From contig NZ_BOPO01000055.1 of assembly GCF_017312725.1 (NCBI RefSeq), forward strand, positions 1 to 64,000: a DNA stretch of 64,000 nt, in the 5' to 3' direction. Below are positions 24,557-32,403 of the stretch, piece by piece (within the stretch, counting starts at the first letter, position 1; each line of letters opens with the position of its first letter). The translations under genes were made by a program, and so were the position numbers. The notes under the pieces are model-generated. The model was not told the origin of the DNA and did not search any database. It was given only the letters and a program-made list of their open reading frames with translations. This DNA is from Actinocatenispora comari (GTDB lineage Bacteria; Actinomycetota; Actinomycetes; Mycobacteriales; Micromonosporaceae).

Positions 24557-25009
24557 TCAGTTCTCCTTCGGCTCGTCGGCGGCGAGCTCCGCCGCCAGGG
24601 TGTCGAGTTGCTGCGCGGTGCCCTGCTCGCGCCACTGCGGCTGCTCCTGGCCGGGCAGGTACATGCCGTGCTCGGTCAGGACCACCCGGGTGCCGGCGCC
24701 GTCGGGGTGGAACTCGACGCTGGTGACCGACACCGTGGACAGCTGGTCGCCGGTGTGCATGGTCGAGGTGGTGAGAATGCGTTCGTCGGGGGCGATGTCG
24801 GCGTAGCGGGCCGTGTAGGTCAGCGGGCGCCCGTCGCCGTCGTGGCCCTGGACGGTCTCCAGACCGCCGACCGTGAAGTCCTGGGAGTGTTCGGCGCCCT
24901 GGGCCATCCAGCGCTTCCGGGCTGCCGGCGTCGCCCAGGCGGCGAACACCCGCGCGACGGGCGCCGGGAAGTGCCGTTCGAGGGTGAACGTCGAGTGCGT
25001 CACGTCCAT
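24557..25009 (-). CDS. SRPBCC (AHSA1-like) ligand-binding protein
   Basis: 150 residues from ATG 25009, chosen because AAGGA lies nine bases upstream. ATG 25018, overlapping the ArsR stop as ATGA, is an alternative. The sequence TLERHFPAPVARVFAAWATPAARKRWM is the hallmark start of Activator-of-Hsp90-ATPase-like/START proteins, and the C-terminal helix is QQLDTLAAEL. Such proteins form a helix-grip cavity for hydrophobic ligands. It is co-transcribed with an ArsR-type regulator, the standard partner of this family. Confidence 0.87.
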   Translation of the reverse strand: MDVTHSTFTLERHFPAPVARVFAAWATPAARKRWMAQGAEHSQDFTVGGLETVQGHDGDGRPLTYTARYADIAPDERILTTSTMHTGDQLSTVSVTSVEFHPDGAGTRVVLTEHGMYLPGQEQPQWREQGTAQQLDTLAAELAADEPKEN

Positions 25010-25014
25010 GATCA

Positions 25015-25341
25015 TCATTCCTTCAGGTACTCGTCGAGTCGGTCGAGTTGCCGTTCCCCGTGGGTGCGTTGGTCGCCGAGCCACCGTTCGGCGGTGCGCA
25101 GTGCGGTCGGTTCGAGCCGGCAGCTGCGCACCCGGCCGGCCTTCTCGGTCACGATCACGCCCGCCCGCTCCAGCACCTGCAGGTGCTGGATCACCGCGGG
25201 CAGCGACATCGCCAGCGGCTCGGCCAGCGCCGTGACCGTCGCCGGGCCCCGTACCAGCCGTTCGACGATGGCGCGGCGGGTCGGGTCGGCGAGGGCCTGG
25301 AAGACGCGGCCGATCGGATCGGCACCGGATTGGTTAGGCAC
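25015..25341 (-). CDS. ArsR-family winged-helix repressor
   Basis: 108 residues from GTG 25341; the promoter upstream places the transcript start at or next to this codon. The core FQALADPTRRAIVERLVRGPA and the recognition helix MSLPAVIQHLQVLERAGVI are typical. No cysteine metal site is present, so it belongs to the SdpR/YgaV-like group found with SRPBCC proteins. It probably represses its own operon (ArsR, SRPBCC, VOC) by binding the TTAAGCA repeats that overlap and precede its promoter. Confidence 0.9.
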   Translation of the reverse strand: MPNQSGADPIGRVFQALADPTRRAIVERLVRGPATVTALAEPLAMSLPAVIQHLQVLERAGVIVTEKAGRVRSCRLEPTALRTAERWLGDQRTHGERQLDRLDEYLKE

Positions 25342-25342
25342 A

Positions 25343-25391
25343 TGCTTAACTATTGCGGCCGGCCGGCAGAAAGTCAAGTGGTTGCTTAACT
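25343..25391. promoter_or_regulatory. paired ArsR operator half-sites 40 bp apart
   Basis: TGCTTAACT occurs at 25343-25351, overlapping the -10 of the ArsR promoter, and again at 25383-25391, just upstream of the -35. The 40-bp offset equals about four helical turns, putting both on the same DNA face. The second copy is also 40-50 bases from the divergent GNAT gene, so one regulator could control both directions. Confidence 0.55.
25349..25377 (-). promoter_or_regulatory. promoter of the ArsR-SRPBCC-VOC operon (leaderless)
   Basis: Read on the minus strand, TTGACT (25377-25372) is followed after 17 bp by AATAGT (25354-25349). The -10 lies seven bases before GTG 25341, so transcription should begin at or next to the start codon. 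Confidence 0.65.
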
Positions 25392-25439
25392 GTTTACCGC
25401 CGAGCAGGCCGCTGGCGGTCGGTTGGCAGGATGGCCGGC

Positions 25440-26060
25440 ATGGTGACCGAGCAGCACGTCGTGCGGCAGGTACGGCGAGGCGAGGTGGACGCCGCGGCGG
25501 CCACCCTTGCCCGGGCGTTCGACGAGGACCCGGTGATGCGGTGGATGTTCGGCGACGCGGCGACGCTGCGGGCCGGCCTGCCGCGGATGTTCGGCACCAT
25601 GATCCGCTGGTTCCACCTGCACCACCACGCCACCGAGCTGGTCGCCGGCGCCGGCGGACCGCTCGGCGTGGCGACCTGGGATCCGCCCGGCCGGTGGCGC
25701 ACGCCGTGGTGGCGGACGGTCTGGGCGGTGCCGTCGCTGCTGCGCGCCATGCAGGGTCGGGTCGAGGCCGGGCAGGCGGTGATCAGCGCGATCGACGCCG
25801 TGCACCCCGACGAACCGCACTGGTACCTGGCGTACCTGGGCACCGAGCCGACCGCGCAGCGGCAGGGCATCGGCGGCCGGCTGCTGCGCTCCCGGCTCGC
25901 GGTGTGCGACGCCGAGGCGATGCCGGCGTACCTGGAGTCGAGCAACGAGGCGAACGTGCCCTACTACCGCTCGTTCGGGTTCGAGGTCACCCGCGAGATC
26001 GTGGTGCCCGACGGCGGCCCGACCCTGTGGGCGATGTGGCGCCCACCGGCCGCCGCCTAG
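25440..26060 (+). CDS. GNAT-family N-acetyltransferase
   Basis: 206 residues from ATG 25440; ATG 25431 would add three. The N-terminal half is divergent and tryptophan-rich. The acetyl-CoA-binding motif A is AYLGTEPTAQRQGIGGRLL (Q/RxxGxG/A present) and motif B is ESSNEANVPYYRSFGFEV. The layout matches the actinobacterial GNAT subgroup that acts on small amines or antibiotics. It is divergent from the ArsR operon, and its promoter would overlap the upstream ArsR-like site. Confidence 0.88.
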   Translation: MVTEQHVVRQVRRGEVDAAAATLARAFDEDPVMRWMFGDAATLRAGLPRMFGTMIRWFHLHHHATELVAGAGGPLGVATWDPPGRWRTPWWRTVWAVPSLLRAMQGRVEAGQAVISAIDAVHPDEPHWYLAYLGTEPTAQRQGIGGRLLRSRLAVCDAEAMPAYLESSNEANVPYYRSFGFEVTREIVVPDGGPTLWAMWRPPAAA

Positions 26061-26072
26061 CGCCCCGGAAAC

Positions 26073-26186
26073 GCGGCCGGGTCGGTCGCCACGCGGCGGT
26101 ACCGCGGTGAGCGGCCGGGTCGGTCGCCACGCGGCGGTACCGCGGTGAGCGGCCGCGTCGGTCGCCACGCGGCGGTACCGCGGTGA
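26073..26186. repeat. 38-bp tandem repeat, three copies
   Basis: Units at 26073-26110, 26111-26148 and 26149-26186; the first two are identical and the third differs at one base. Each ends in GGTACCGCGGTGA. A truncated fourth copy follows. The array occupies most of the 196-base gap between the GNAT and LarA-like genes. Confidence 0.95.
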
Positions 26187-26256
26187 GCGGCCGCACCGGC
26201 CGGGCGGTGCGCGGCCCGGGCCTGGGTACCGTGGTGCCGGGACGACCGGAGGTGCG

Positions 26257-27513
26257 ATGACGGCCGAGGCGATCGGTGGGCCGGCACAGACGCTGGCGCC
26301 GGAACGGGTCGACGCGTTCGTCCGCGAGGCGCTCGGCGCCGACGACCACACCGGCCGCTCGGTGTGCGTGCTGGTTCCCGACGCCACCCGCAGCTGCCCG
26401 CTGCCGCTGCTGCTCGACGCGGTGCACGGCGCGCTGGCCGGCCGGGTCGCCCGGCTCACCGTGCTGGTCGCCCTCGGTACCCACGCCGGCCTGGCCGAGC
26501 CGGACCTGGCCGCGCTGGTGGGGGCGAAGCCCGGCGGTATCGCCGACCGGTACCCGGGGATGGCGGTGCGCAACCACGAGTGGTGGGATCCCGCGCAGCT
26601 GACCACCGTGGGTCGGCTCTCCGCCGCCACCGTCGCGCGGCTGTCCGGCGGCCGGCTGCGGACCGGCGTCGACGTCACCGTGAACCGTGCCGCGGTCGAG
26701 CACGACACGCTGCTGGTGGTCGGGCCGGTGTTCCCGCACGAGGTGGTCGGCTTCTCCGGCGGCAACAAGTACCTGTTCCCCGGTATCGCCGGGCCGGAGG
26801 TGATCGACCTGTCGCACTGGCTCGGCGCGCTGATCGGCAGCGCCGAGATCATCGGTACCCGGGGGACCACGCCGGTGCGCGCGGTCATCGACGCTGCCGC
26901 CGCGCTGGTACCGGCGCGCCGCCGGGCGCTGTGCGTGGTGGTCGAGTCCGGCAGCGACGCGCTGCACTCGGTCGCCTACGGGAGTACCGAGGACGCCTGG
27001 GCCAGCGCCGCCGAGGTCGCCGCGCAGGCACACGTGCGGTACCTGGGCGCGCCGGTGCCACGGGTGCTGTCGCTGATCTCGACCCGCTACGACGAGCTGT
27101 GGACCGCCGCGAAGGGCATGTACAAGGTGGAGCCGGTGGTCGCCGACGGCGGCGAGGTGGTGCTGTACGCGCCGCACGTGCGCACCGTCAGCCACACCCA
27201 CGACGCCGAGATCCGCGCGATCGGCTACCACTGCCGGGAGTTCTTCACCGCCCAGTGGGACCGCTACCGGCACCATCCGTGGGGCGTGCTGGCGCACTCC
27301 ACGCACCTGCGCGGCGCCGGCAGCTACGACCCGGTGCAGGGCGAGCGGTGCCGGATCACCGTCACGCTGGCCACCGGCATCGACGAGGCCACCACCCGCT
27401 CGCTCGGCCTGAACCACCGCGACCCGGCCGGCATCGACCCGGCCGCCTGGTCCGCCGACCCCGGCACGCTCGTGGTCCACGACGCCGGCGAGATCCTCTA
27501 CCGCCTGCGCTGA
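26257..27513 (+). CDS. LarA-like (DUF2088) nickel-pincer racemase/epimerase family protein
   Basis: 418 residues from ATG 26257 with GGAGG upstream. The family motif VPDATRSCPLP is present. The cofactor and catalytic residues of lactate racemase LarA are all in place with the right spacing: H76 in GTHA, H161 and K171 in FPHEVVGFSGGNKYLFPG, and H187 in LSHW (the 161-171-187 spacing equals 174-184-200 of LarA). K171 would carry the nickel pincer nucleotide. The substrate is probably a 2-hydroxyacid, but many homologues act on other hydroxy compounds. The cofactor-synthesis genes larB/C/E are not in this window. Confidence 0.85.
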   Translation: MTAEAIGGPAQTLAPERVDAFVREALGADDHTGRSVCVLVPDATRSCPLPLLLDAVHGALAGRVARLTVLVALGTHAGLAEPDLAALVGAKPGGIADRYPGMAVRNHEWWDPAQLTTVGRLSAATVARLSGGRLRTGVDVTVNRAAVEHDTLLVVGPVFPHEVVGFSGGNKYLFPGIAGPEVIDLSHWLGALIGSAEIIGTRGTTPVRAVIDAAAALVPARRRALCVVVESGSDALHSVAYGSTEDAWASAAEVAAQAHVRYLGAPVPRVLSLISTRYDELWTAAKGMYKVEPVVADGGEVVLYAPHVRTVSHTHDAEIRAIGYHCREFFTAQWDRYRHHPWGVLAHSTHLRGAGSYDPVQGERCRITVTLATGIDEATTRSLGLNHRDPAGIDPAAWSADPGTLVVHDAGEILYRLR

Positions 27514-27567
27514 TCCGGCCGCGCCGGGCCGCCCGCCCCGTTGCGCCCGGCCCGTCGTGCCGGTGCG

Positions 27568-28734
27568 TCAGGCGCGACCGAGCAGCGCGAACAGCTGGAC
27601 CGCGGCGGACTGGTTGAGGGTGCCGACCGGCTGCGCCGGATCCGGTGCGCCGCCGTTGGACGCCTGGAACCGGAACAGCCCGGTGGCCGGATCCCGGTTG
27701 TCCTGCCACAGCCGGGTGGCGTAACTGTCCAGAGTGGACCGGTAGCCGGGCAGCAGCGGGAGCAGGTCGCGGAACAGGAACGCGTTGAACACCGCGGGCT
27801 GCTGGTAGAGCCGGTCGCCGGTGGTCCAGTACGCCATCGCGCCGCGCGCGTCGCTCAGTGCCAGGGACCGCCAGTGCCGGTCGCCGGTCGCCCGGTACAG
27901 CGCGTTCGCGGTGCCGATCATCGCGCCGGAGTTGTAGGTCCACAGCGTGTCGTCGTAGCTGCCGTCGTCGGCGAGGTCGTTGCGGTACAGGCCGGGCGAG
28001 CTCATCAGGCAGTCCCGGTTCCACCGGTAGGCACGGGTCGCCCACTGGAGGTAGATGTCGTCCCGGGTGATCGCGTACAGGTTCGCGGCCAGCTCGGCGA
28101 ACAAGCCGGTCACGTTGGCCGCGCGGATGGTGTTCCAGCTCGCCTCGACCCAGTGCATGCCGCCCGGGCAGGCCTTGCTGGTGTCGGTGTCCCAGCCGCG
28201 CAGGTCGGTGCGGAACGCCTGCTTCGCGCCGGCGAGCGCGTCGGCGCCGCCGCCCCCGCGGTACGCGTCGACGAACGACAGCCCGACCACGGCGTTGTCG
28301 TCGTAGAACAGGTCGCCGTCGCCGCCCAGCGGTGCCGGCAGGTACGAGTCGTACCCGGGATGCGCCGGGTCGGTGCCGGCGTACTGGCCGATCGCGGCGA
28401 ACCGGTCCGCGACGTCGTCGGCGTAGCGCCGGTGGTTGCCGGGAAGCGCGCGCAGCTCCAGCGTCGCCTGGGTGGCCTCACGGAACTCCCACACGTACGA
28501 GTACGGGTTGCCGCCGGGCGCCGCGGGCGTGCTCTCCGCGTACAGCCGGTGGCCGGTGTCGCCCAGGTGGAGGTGGTTCTGCAGGGCCCGGTAGCTGGCC
28601 TCGGCCCGGTCCGCCCACTGTGCCCGGTCGGAGTGGGCCGCGGCCGCTGCCGGGCCGGCCAGCGTGATCGCGGGGAGTGCGGCCAGCGCCGCCAGCAGCC
28701 ATCGGATCCGCCTGCCGCGTCGAGCACCGTGCAT
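27568..28734 (-). CDS. secreted GH76 alpha-1,6-mannanase-like glycosidase
   Basis: 388 residues. The signal peptide runs to about residue 34 (RRIRWLLAALAALPAITLAG, then AAAAHS). The mature protein is an (alpha/alpha)6 barrel of GH76 type. The catalytic pair sits in LFYDDNAVVGL and the conserved WTYNSGAMIG follows. GH76 enzymes hydrolyse alpha-1,6-linked mannan, such as fungal or mycobacterial-type mannan, outside the cell. A perfect 7-4-7 LacI-type palindrome lies just upstream, consistent with sugar-dependent repression. Confidence 0.9.
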   Translation of the reverse strand: MHGARRGRRIRWLLAALAALPAITLAGPAAAAAHSDRAQWADRAEASYRALQNHLHLGDTGHRLYAESTPAAPGGNPYSYVWEFREATQATLELRALPGNHRRYADDVADRFAAIGQYAGTDPAHPGYDSYLPAPLGGDGDLFYDDNAVVGLSFVDAYRGGGGADALAGAKQAFRTDLRGWDTDTSKACPGGMHWVEASWNTIRAANVTGLFAELAANLYAITRDDIYLQWATRAYRWNRDCLMSSPGLYRNDLADDGSYDDTLWTYNSGAMIGTANALYRATGDRHWRSLALSDARGAMAYWTTGDRLYQQPAVFNAFLFRDLLPLLPGYRSTLDSYATRLWQDNRDPATGLFRFQASNGGAPDPAQPVGTLNQSAAVQLFALLGRA

Positions 28735-28764
28735 CGTCCTGCCCCTTTCGTCGGTGATCGCAGC

Positions 28765-28782
28765 GACGTTAACGCTAACGTC
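28765..28782. promoter_or_regulatory. LacI-type operator upstream of the GH76 gene
   Basis: GACGTTA (28765-28771) and TAACGTC (28776-28782) form a perfect inverted repeat with a 4-base centre ACGC. The whole resembles LacI/GalR operators. It lies 31-48 bases before the start codon and directly next to TTGACG (minus strand, 28787-28782), a possible -35. No lacI gene is in the window. Confidence 0.65.
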
Positions 28783-29171
28783 GTCAATGGCACAAGAGCC
28801 CGGTATGAATGGACGTTACCGATATCCTCGACGGGCCGCTCCGGCGCGGCCGGGTGGTACCGCGCACCGGGGCCGGCGACGGAGCTGCCGCGGGCACGGC
28901 TCCGCCAGCCGTCGGCGGGTACGGCTGCCGGCGGAGCCGGCGCGGACCTCGGCGGCCGGATCGCACCTCTTCGCCGACCTGGTCGGGCGGGCGACGATCT
29001 CGGCGGGCGCCACGGCGGCCGGGTCGCGCGGCTTCGCCGAACCGGTCGGGGCGCGCCGGCCGGCTGCCTATAGTCGAGTTCGGGCGATCGGCCGAAGCCC
29101 GACAGCTGCTGCCGTTGCCCTGGCGCGGAACGGGACCGGACAGTTCATCCGTTGCAAGGCGGGAGCGCGAC
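28783..29171. other. 389-base region between divergent genes with an imperfect direct repeat
   Basis: No gene is recognised. A 41-base segment at 28950-28990 recurs at 29013-29053 with about 85% identity. The open frames across it are arginine/proline-rich and look like GC-driven noise. TATAGT at 29069-29074 is a possible -10 for the small gene that starts at 29172. Confidence 0.6.
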
Positions 29172-29504
29172 GTGCAGCAGCCACCGAACCTACAGATCGA
29201 GATCCTGGACCGGCTCGCGATCGACGACCTGATCGGGAAGGTCCACAGCGCCGCGGCGCAACCCGGTGCGGCGGACCAGGTGCGGGGTTGGCGCTCCGAG
29301 CACGGCACCGAGCACGCGACCCCGCGGGCCCGTTCGTTCGTGGTGATCGGACCGACGCTGATGTTCCTGCATCCGTGCCCGGACGGAATGATTCTGCCGT
29401 TCGCCGCCTATCCGGACGGCACGACCAAGGTCTACACCGACGCCGAGCACGCCGGGGAGAGCTTCTACCGCGACGCCGAGCCCGGCGCCGAACCGTCGGC
29501 GTGA
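29172..29504 (+). CDS. small hypothetical protein
   Basis: 110 residues from GTG 29172, with GGGAG six bases upstream; codon positions show the expected GC3 bias only from here onward. The protein begins with a helix (IEILDRLAIDDLIGKVHSAAA). It then has a beta-rich half, RARSFVVIGPTLMFLHPCPDG and MILPFAAYPDGTTKVYTDAE. No family is recognised and there is no signal or membrane segment. A TATAGT box about 100 bases upstream may serve it. It is followed after 141 bases by an ArsR-like gene on the same strand. Confidence 0.6.
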   Translation: MQQPPNLQIEILDRLAIDDLIGKVHSAAAQPGAADQVRGWRSEHGTEHATPRARSFVVIGPTLMFLHPCPDGMILPFAAYPDGTTKVYTDAEHAGESFYRDAEPGAEPSA

Positions 29505-29592
29505 GCCGCTGACCGCCATCGATCCGTACCGGCGTGCGCTGCGGCGGCGCTGACCGCCGGAGCCGCGTCGGCGCCGACCGTGCTGCCGCCAC

Positions 29593-29628
29593 CGACAACA
29601 ATGCTCTCCTTGACAAGAGAAGTTGTCG
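29593..29628. promoter_or_regulatory. operator-like dyad upstream of the ArsR-like gene
   Basis: CGACAAC (29593-29599) and GTTGTCG (29622-29628) form a perfect 7-bp inverted repeat. An inner near-palindrome, TCTCCTTGACAAGAGA (29605-29620), includes TTGACA, a possible -35. It lies 18-53 bases before ATG 29646, a fitting place for autoregulation by the winged-helix protein. Confidence 0.5.
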
Positions 29629-29645
29629 GTGACACGGTGGTGGGC

Positions 29646-30251
29646 ATGTTGGATGTCGGGGTGATCGACGAGCCCGCCGCCGCCGCGGCGACGCTGGACC
29701 CGGTGCGCGCCCGCCTGCTGCACGAGCTGGCGAGCCCGGCCTCCGCGTCGACGCTGGCGGCGCGGCTGGGGCTGAGCAGACAGAAGGTCAACTACCACCT
29801 GCGCGGGCTGGAACGGCACGGCCTGGTCGAGCTGGTCGAGGAGCGCCGCAAGGGCAACATGACCGAGCGGGTGCTGCGGGCCAGCGCCCAGGCGTACGTG
29901 ATCTCGCCGGCCGCGGCCGGGCCGGTGGCGCCGGATCCGGCCCGCTCGCCCGATCGGCTGTCCGCCCAGTGGCTGCTCGCGGTGGCCGCGCGGCTGGTCC
30001 AGGACGTCGGCGCGCTCCTCACCGCGGGCACCCGGGCCGGCCGGCGGGTCGCCACCTTCACCATCGACGGGGAGGTCCGGTTCGCGAGCGCGGCGGATCG
30101 CGCGAGGTTCGCCACCGAGCTGTCCGACGCGGTCGCCGGGCTGGTGGCCAAGTACCACGACGAGAGCGCGACGCGGGGCCGGCGGCACCGGATCGTGGTG
30201 GCGTTGCACCCGAGCATGCGACACACCGAGGAGGGGCGAGATGGGGCGTGA
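29646..30251 (+). CDS. ArsR/HTH_20 winged-helix regulator
   Basis: 201 residues from ATG 29646. The DNA-binding domain is LDPVRARLLHELASPASAST, LAARLGLSRQKVNYHLRGLE and HGLVELVEERRKGN. A longer C-terminal part, FTIDGEVRFASAADRARFATEL, follows and may bind ligand. Its end overlaps the SRPBCC gene by 11 bases, so the two are translated together. It pairs with an AHSA1-like protein as in the ArsR operon at 24.2-25.3 kb, but the two regulators are different types. Confidence 0.87.
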   Translation: MLDVGVIDEPAAAAATLDPVRARLLHELASPASASTLAARLGLSRQKVNYHLRGLERHGLVELVEERRKGNMTERVLRASAQAYVISPAAAGPVAPDPARSPDRLSAQWLLAVAARLVQDVGALLTAGTRAGRRVATFTIDGEVRFASAADRARFATELSDAVAGLVAKYHDESATRGRRHRIVVALHPSMRHTEEGRDGA

Positions 30252-30930
30252 ATTCGCGCTGCGCAAACAGATCGAGCTGCCGGCCACGCCGGAGGAGGTG
30301 TGGCGGGCCATCTCGACGACGGACGGCCTGACAGCCTGGTTCATGCCGATGGAGATCGACCCGGACGCGGCCGGCGTCGAGGCCGACCCGCCACGCCGGT
30401 TGCTGGTCCGCACACCGGCGGCCGAGGACGGCAGCACGCAGGCCTTCGAGTACCTGATCGAGGCGCGGGACGGCGGCAGCTGCCTGCTCCGGTTCGTCCA
30501 CAGTGGATTCCTCGGTGACGACTGGGGCGACGAGTACGAGGGGATGACCGGCAGCGGCTGGGACATGTACCTGGACACGCTCGCTGCCTACCTGCGGCAC
30601 TTCCGCGGGAAGCCGGCGTCCTACGTGGAGGCGGCGGGGCCCGGCGCCGGTGGCTGGGAGCGGCTGCTGCGCGCGCTCGGTGCGCCGACGCTCGGTGCGC
30701 CGGTGACGATCGAGCTGCCGGACGGGTCGAAGGTCGACGGTACGGTGGACTACCGCAGCGCGAACTTCGTCGGGCTGCGCACCGCCGACACGCTCGTCCG
30801 GTTCCATGACCGGACTCCGCTCGGGCTCCCGGTGGCGGTCAGCGAGCACCGCTACGGTGCGCCGCAGCCGCCGGAGCGCGCCGAGACCTGGCTGTCCTGG
30901 CTCGCCGCCACGCTCGATCCGCCAGCGTGA
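30241..30930 (+). CDS. SRPBCC (AHSA1-like) protein with C-terminal extension
   Basis: 229 residues. The N-terminal 140 form the AHSA1 domain (LRKQIELPATPEEVWRAIST, then AWFMPMEID and RFVHSGFLGDDW). The last 75 residues, from about GAPVTIELPDGSKVDG, are an extra segment not present in the shorter SRPBCC protein encoded at 24.6-25.0 kb. The stop is followed after 25 bases by a perfect 17-bp-stem hairpin that should end the transcript. Regulator and SRPBCC protein overlap by 11 bases. Confidence 0.85.
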   Translation: MGREFALRKQIELPATPEEVWRAISTTDGLTAWFMPMEIDPDAAGVEADPPRRLLVRTPAAEDGSTQAFEYLIEARDGGSCLLRFVHSGFLGDDWGDEYEGMTGSGWDMYLDTLAAYLRHFRGKPASYVEAAGPGAGGWERLLRALGAPTLGAPVTIELPDGSKVDGTVDYRSANFVGLRTADTLVRFHDRTPLGLPVAVSEHRYGAPQPPERAETWLSWLAATLDPPA

Positions 30931-30955
30931 ACGCCGCTGGGTGATCGCGCCGCCA

Positions 30956-30990
30956 CCCGTGCCCGTACCCCCTGGGGGTACGGGCACGGG
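30956..30990 (+). terminator. perfect 17-bp stem hairpin terminator
   Basis: CCCGTGCCCGTACCCCC (30956-30972), a single T, then its exact complement (30974-30990). It lies 25 bases after the SRPBCC stop. There is no T-run, as is usual for hairpin terminators in high-GC actinobacteria. Confidence 0.8.
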
Positions 30991-31105
30991 CTGCCTGCGA
31001 TGGTGGGCACGGTTGCGCCGGGGCCTGCGCGGGTAAGGAGGGGTGACGTGCCGGGAGTTCTCCGACACGGCCGGCCCGCACCCGAGGCGAAGGTGGTGAC
31101 AACCG

Positions 31106-31879
31106 TTGGCTGCGGACGAAACCTCGTCGGGACCGGGGGCGCGGCCCGCGTCGCCGGGATCGTCCACACAGGACACCGACGGGTTGCGCTGTGAGGTGAT
31201 CGACGGCGTCGGCTTCGACCTGGTTCGGCTCACCGGATCGATCGACGAAGCGGACGACCGGCAGGTGCGTCGGGTTGTCAGCGCCGTCCTGATGGCCCAT
31301 CCGCGGGTGGTGGTCGACTGCAGCCGGCTGCACACGTCCAGCCCGGCGGCGCTGGCGCTGCTGTGCCACGCGTACGAACGGGCCGGCGGCTGGCCGGTCA
31401 GCCGGCTGTGCCTGTACGGGCTCGACGACGAGCAGGCCCGGTGGTGCGAGGAAACCGTGCTGGCCGAACGGGTACCGGTCGCCGACTCGATGCGCGACGC
31501 CGTTGCCGCGCTGGACGAACCGCCCCGGGTACTGCGGCGCAGCGCCACGCTCGTGCCGGGCCCGCGGCTGGCCCGCGACGCGCGTTCGCTCGTCGAGTCC
31601 TGCGGCCACGACTGGCAACTGCCGCGATGGGTGCGTACCCCGGCGGCCCTGTCGGCCAGTGAACTGGTCAACGGCGCGGCCGAGGCGGGCGCGGTCGAGG
31701 TGCGGGTGCTCGTCGAGCGCCGGCCGCACCAGCTCGGGCTCACCGTACTGGCACATCGCGATCGCGGTGGGCAGCTCGGCGCGCTGACCGAGATCACCCT
31801 GGACGCGTTCGCCGACACGTGGTCCACCGAATCGACCCGGTACGGCCGGCGTACCAGCGCGACGTTCGTCGTCGAGTGA
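31106..31879 (+). CDS. STAS-domain and HATPase-like fusion, anti-sigma-network protein
   Basis: 257 residues from TTG 31106: an in-frame stop at 31097 excludes earlier starts, and AAGGTGG lies nine bases upstream. Residues about 30-125 form a STAS domain (FDLVRLTGSIDEADDRQVRR, VVVDCSRLHTSSPAALALL), as in anti-anti-sigma factors. From about residue 150 there is an RsbW/HATPase_c_2-like module (SASELVNGAAEAGAVEVRVLVE), which normally binds ATP through an asparagine in the SELVTNA motif; here the motif reads SELVNGA. The fusion would join antagonist and kinase-like roles of a sigma-factor partner-switching network. Whether it binds ATP is doubtful. Confidence 0.65.
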   Translation: MAADETSSGPGARPASPGSSTQDTDGLRCEVIDGVGFDLVRLTGSIDEADDRQVRRVVSAVLMAHPRVVVDCSRLHTSSPAALALLCHAYERAGGWPVSRLCLYGLDDEQARWCEETVLAERVPVADSMRDAVAALDEPPRVLRRSATLVPGPRLARDARSLVESCGHDWQLPRWVRTPAALSASELVNGAAEAGAVEVRVLVERRPHQLGLTVLAHRDRGGQLGALTEITLDAFADTWSTESTRYGRRTSATFVVE

Positions 31880-31961
31880 CACCGGCCGGCGCGTCGAGGC
31901 GTCGAGGTCGGTAGCTGTACCCGACTGGCCGGGCCGGCCGGCAGGAGAGGAGTGGTTGGTG

Positions 31962-32399
31962 ATGTACCGAAACATCGTGGTGGCGCTCAGCGGGGCGGAC
32001 GACTCGTCGCGGGTGCTGGCGCACGCCTCCGGGCTGGCCACGACCACCGGTGCGCGGGTCCGGGTCCTGCACGTGCGGGCGGTCGACTGCGTCGAACCGT
32101 CCACGCTGGGGATGACCCCGTCGGCACCCACCCTGGTACGGGAGGAGCAGGGGGTGGCGCACGAGCTGGTGGACCGGGCCGTCGGGGAGCTGATCGGCGC
32201 CGGCGTCGACGCGTACGGCGACGTGGTCGAGGCCATGCGGGCCGAGGTCGCCGTGACCGTGTCGGAGGTGGCCGCGTCGAGCAACGCCGATCTGATCGTG
32301 GTGGGCGGGCACCAGGGCGGGTTGCTCGCCGGGCTGCTGGGAAACACGGGGGAGCGCGTCGCCCGGCTGTCCCCGATCCCGGTCCTCCTCGTCCCCTGA
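31962..32399 (+). CDS. universal stress protein, UspA family
   Basis: 145 residues from ATG 31962, nine bases after AGGAGAGGAG; GTG 31959 is close behind as an alternative. The fold is shown by YRNIVVALSGADDSSRVLAHA at the start. The ATP-binding loop near the end, VVGGHQGGLLAGLLGNTGERVAR, matches G-2x-G-9x-G(S/T). A single domain is present. UspA proteins are induced under starvation and stress; this one probably binds ATP. It is monocistronic. Confidence 0.9.
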   Translation: MYRNIVVALSGADDSSRVLAHASGLATTTGARVRVLHVRAVDCVEPSTLGMTPSAPTLVREEQGVAHELVDRAVGELIGAGVDAYGDVVEAMRAEVAVTVSEVAASSNADLIVVGGHQGGLLAGLLGNTGERVARLSPIPVLLVP

Positions 32400-32403
32400 T
32401 TCT

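Noticed and set aside
26073-26186. 38-bp repeats as a CRISPR array
   Set aside because: The units are directly adjacent with no unique spacers between them; the same is true of the 46-, 28- and 18-bp arrays.
28809-29171. N-terminal extension of the small hypothetical gene starting at ATG 28809
   Set aside because: The added residues are Arg/Pro-rich noise over an imperfect direct repeat; coding bias begins at GTG 29172, which has a ribosome site.
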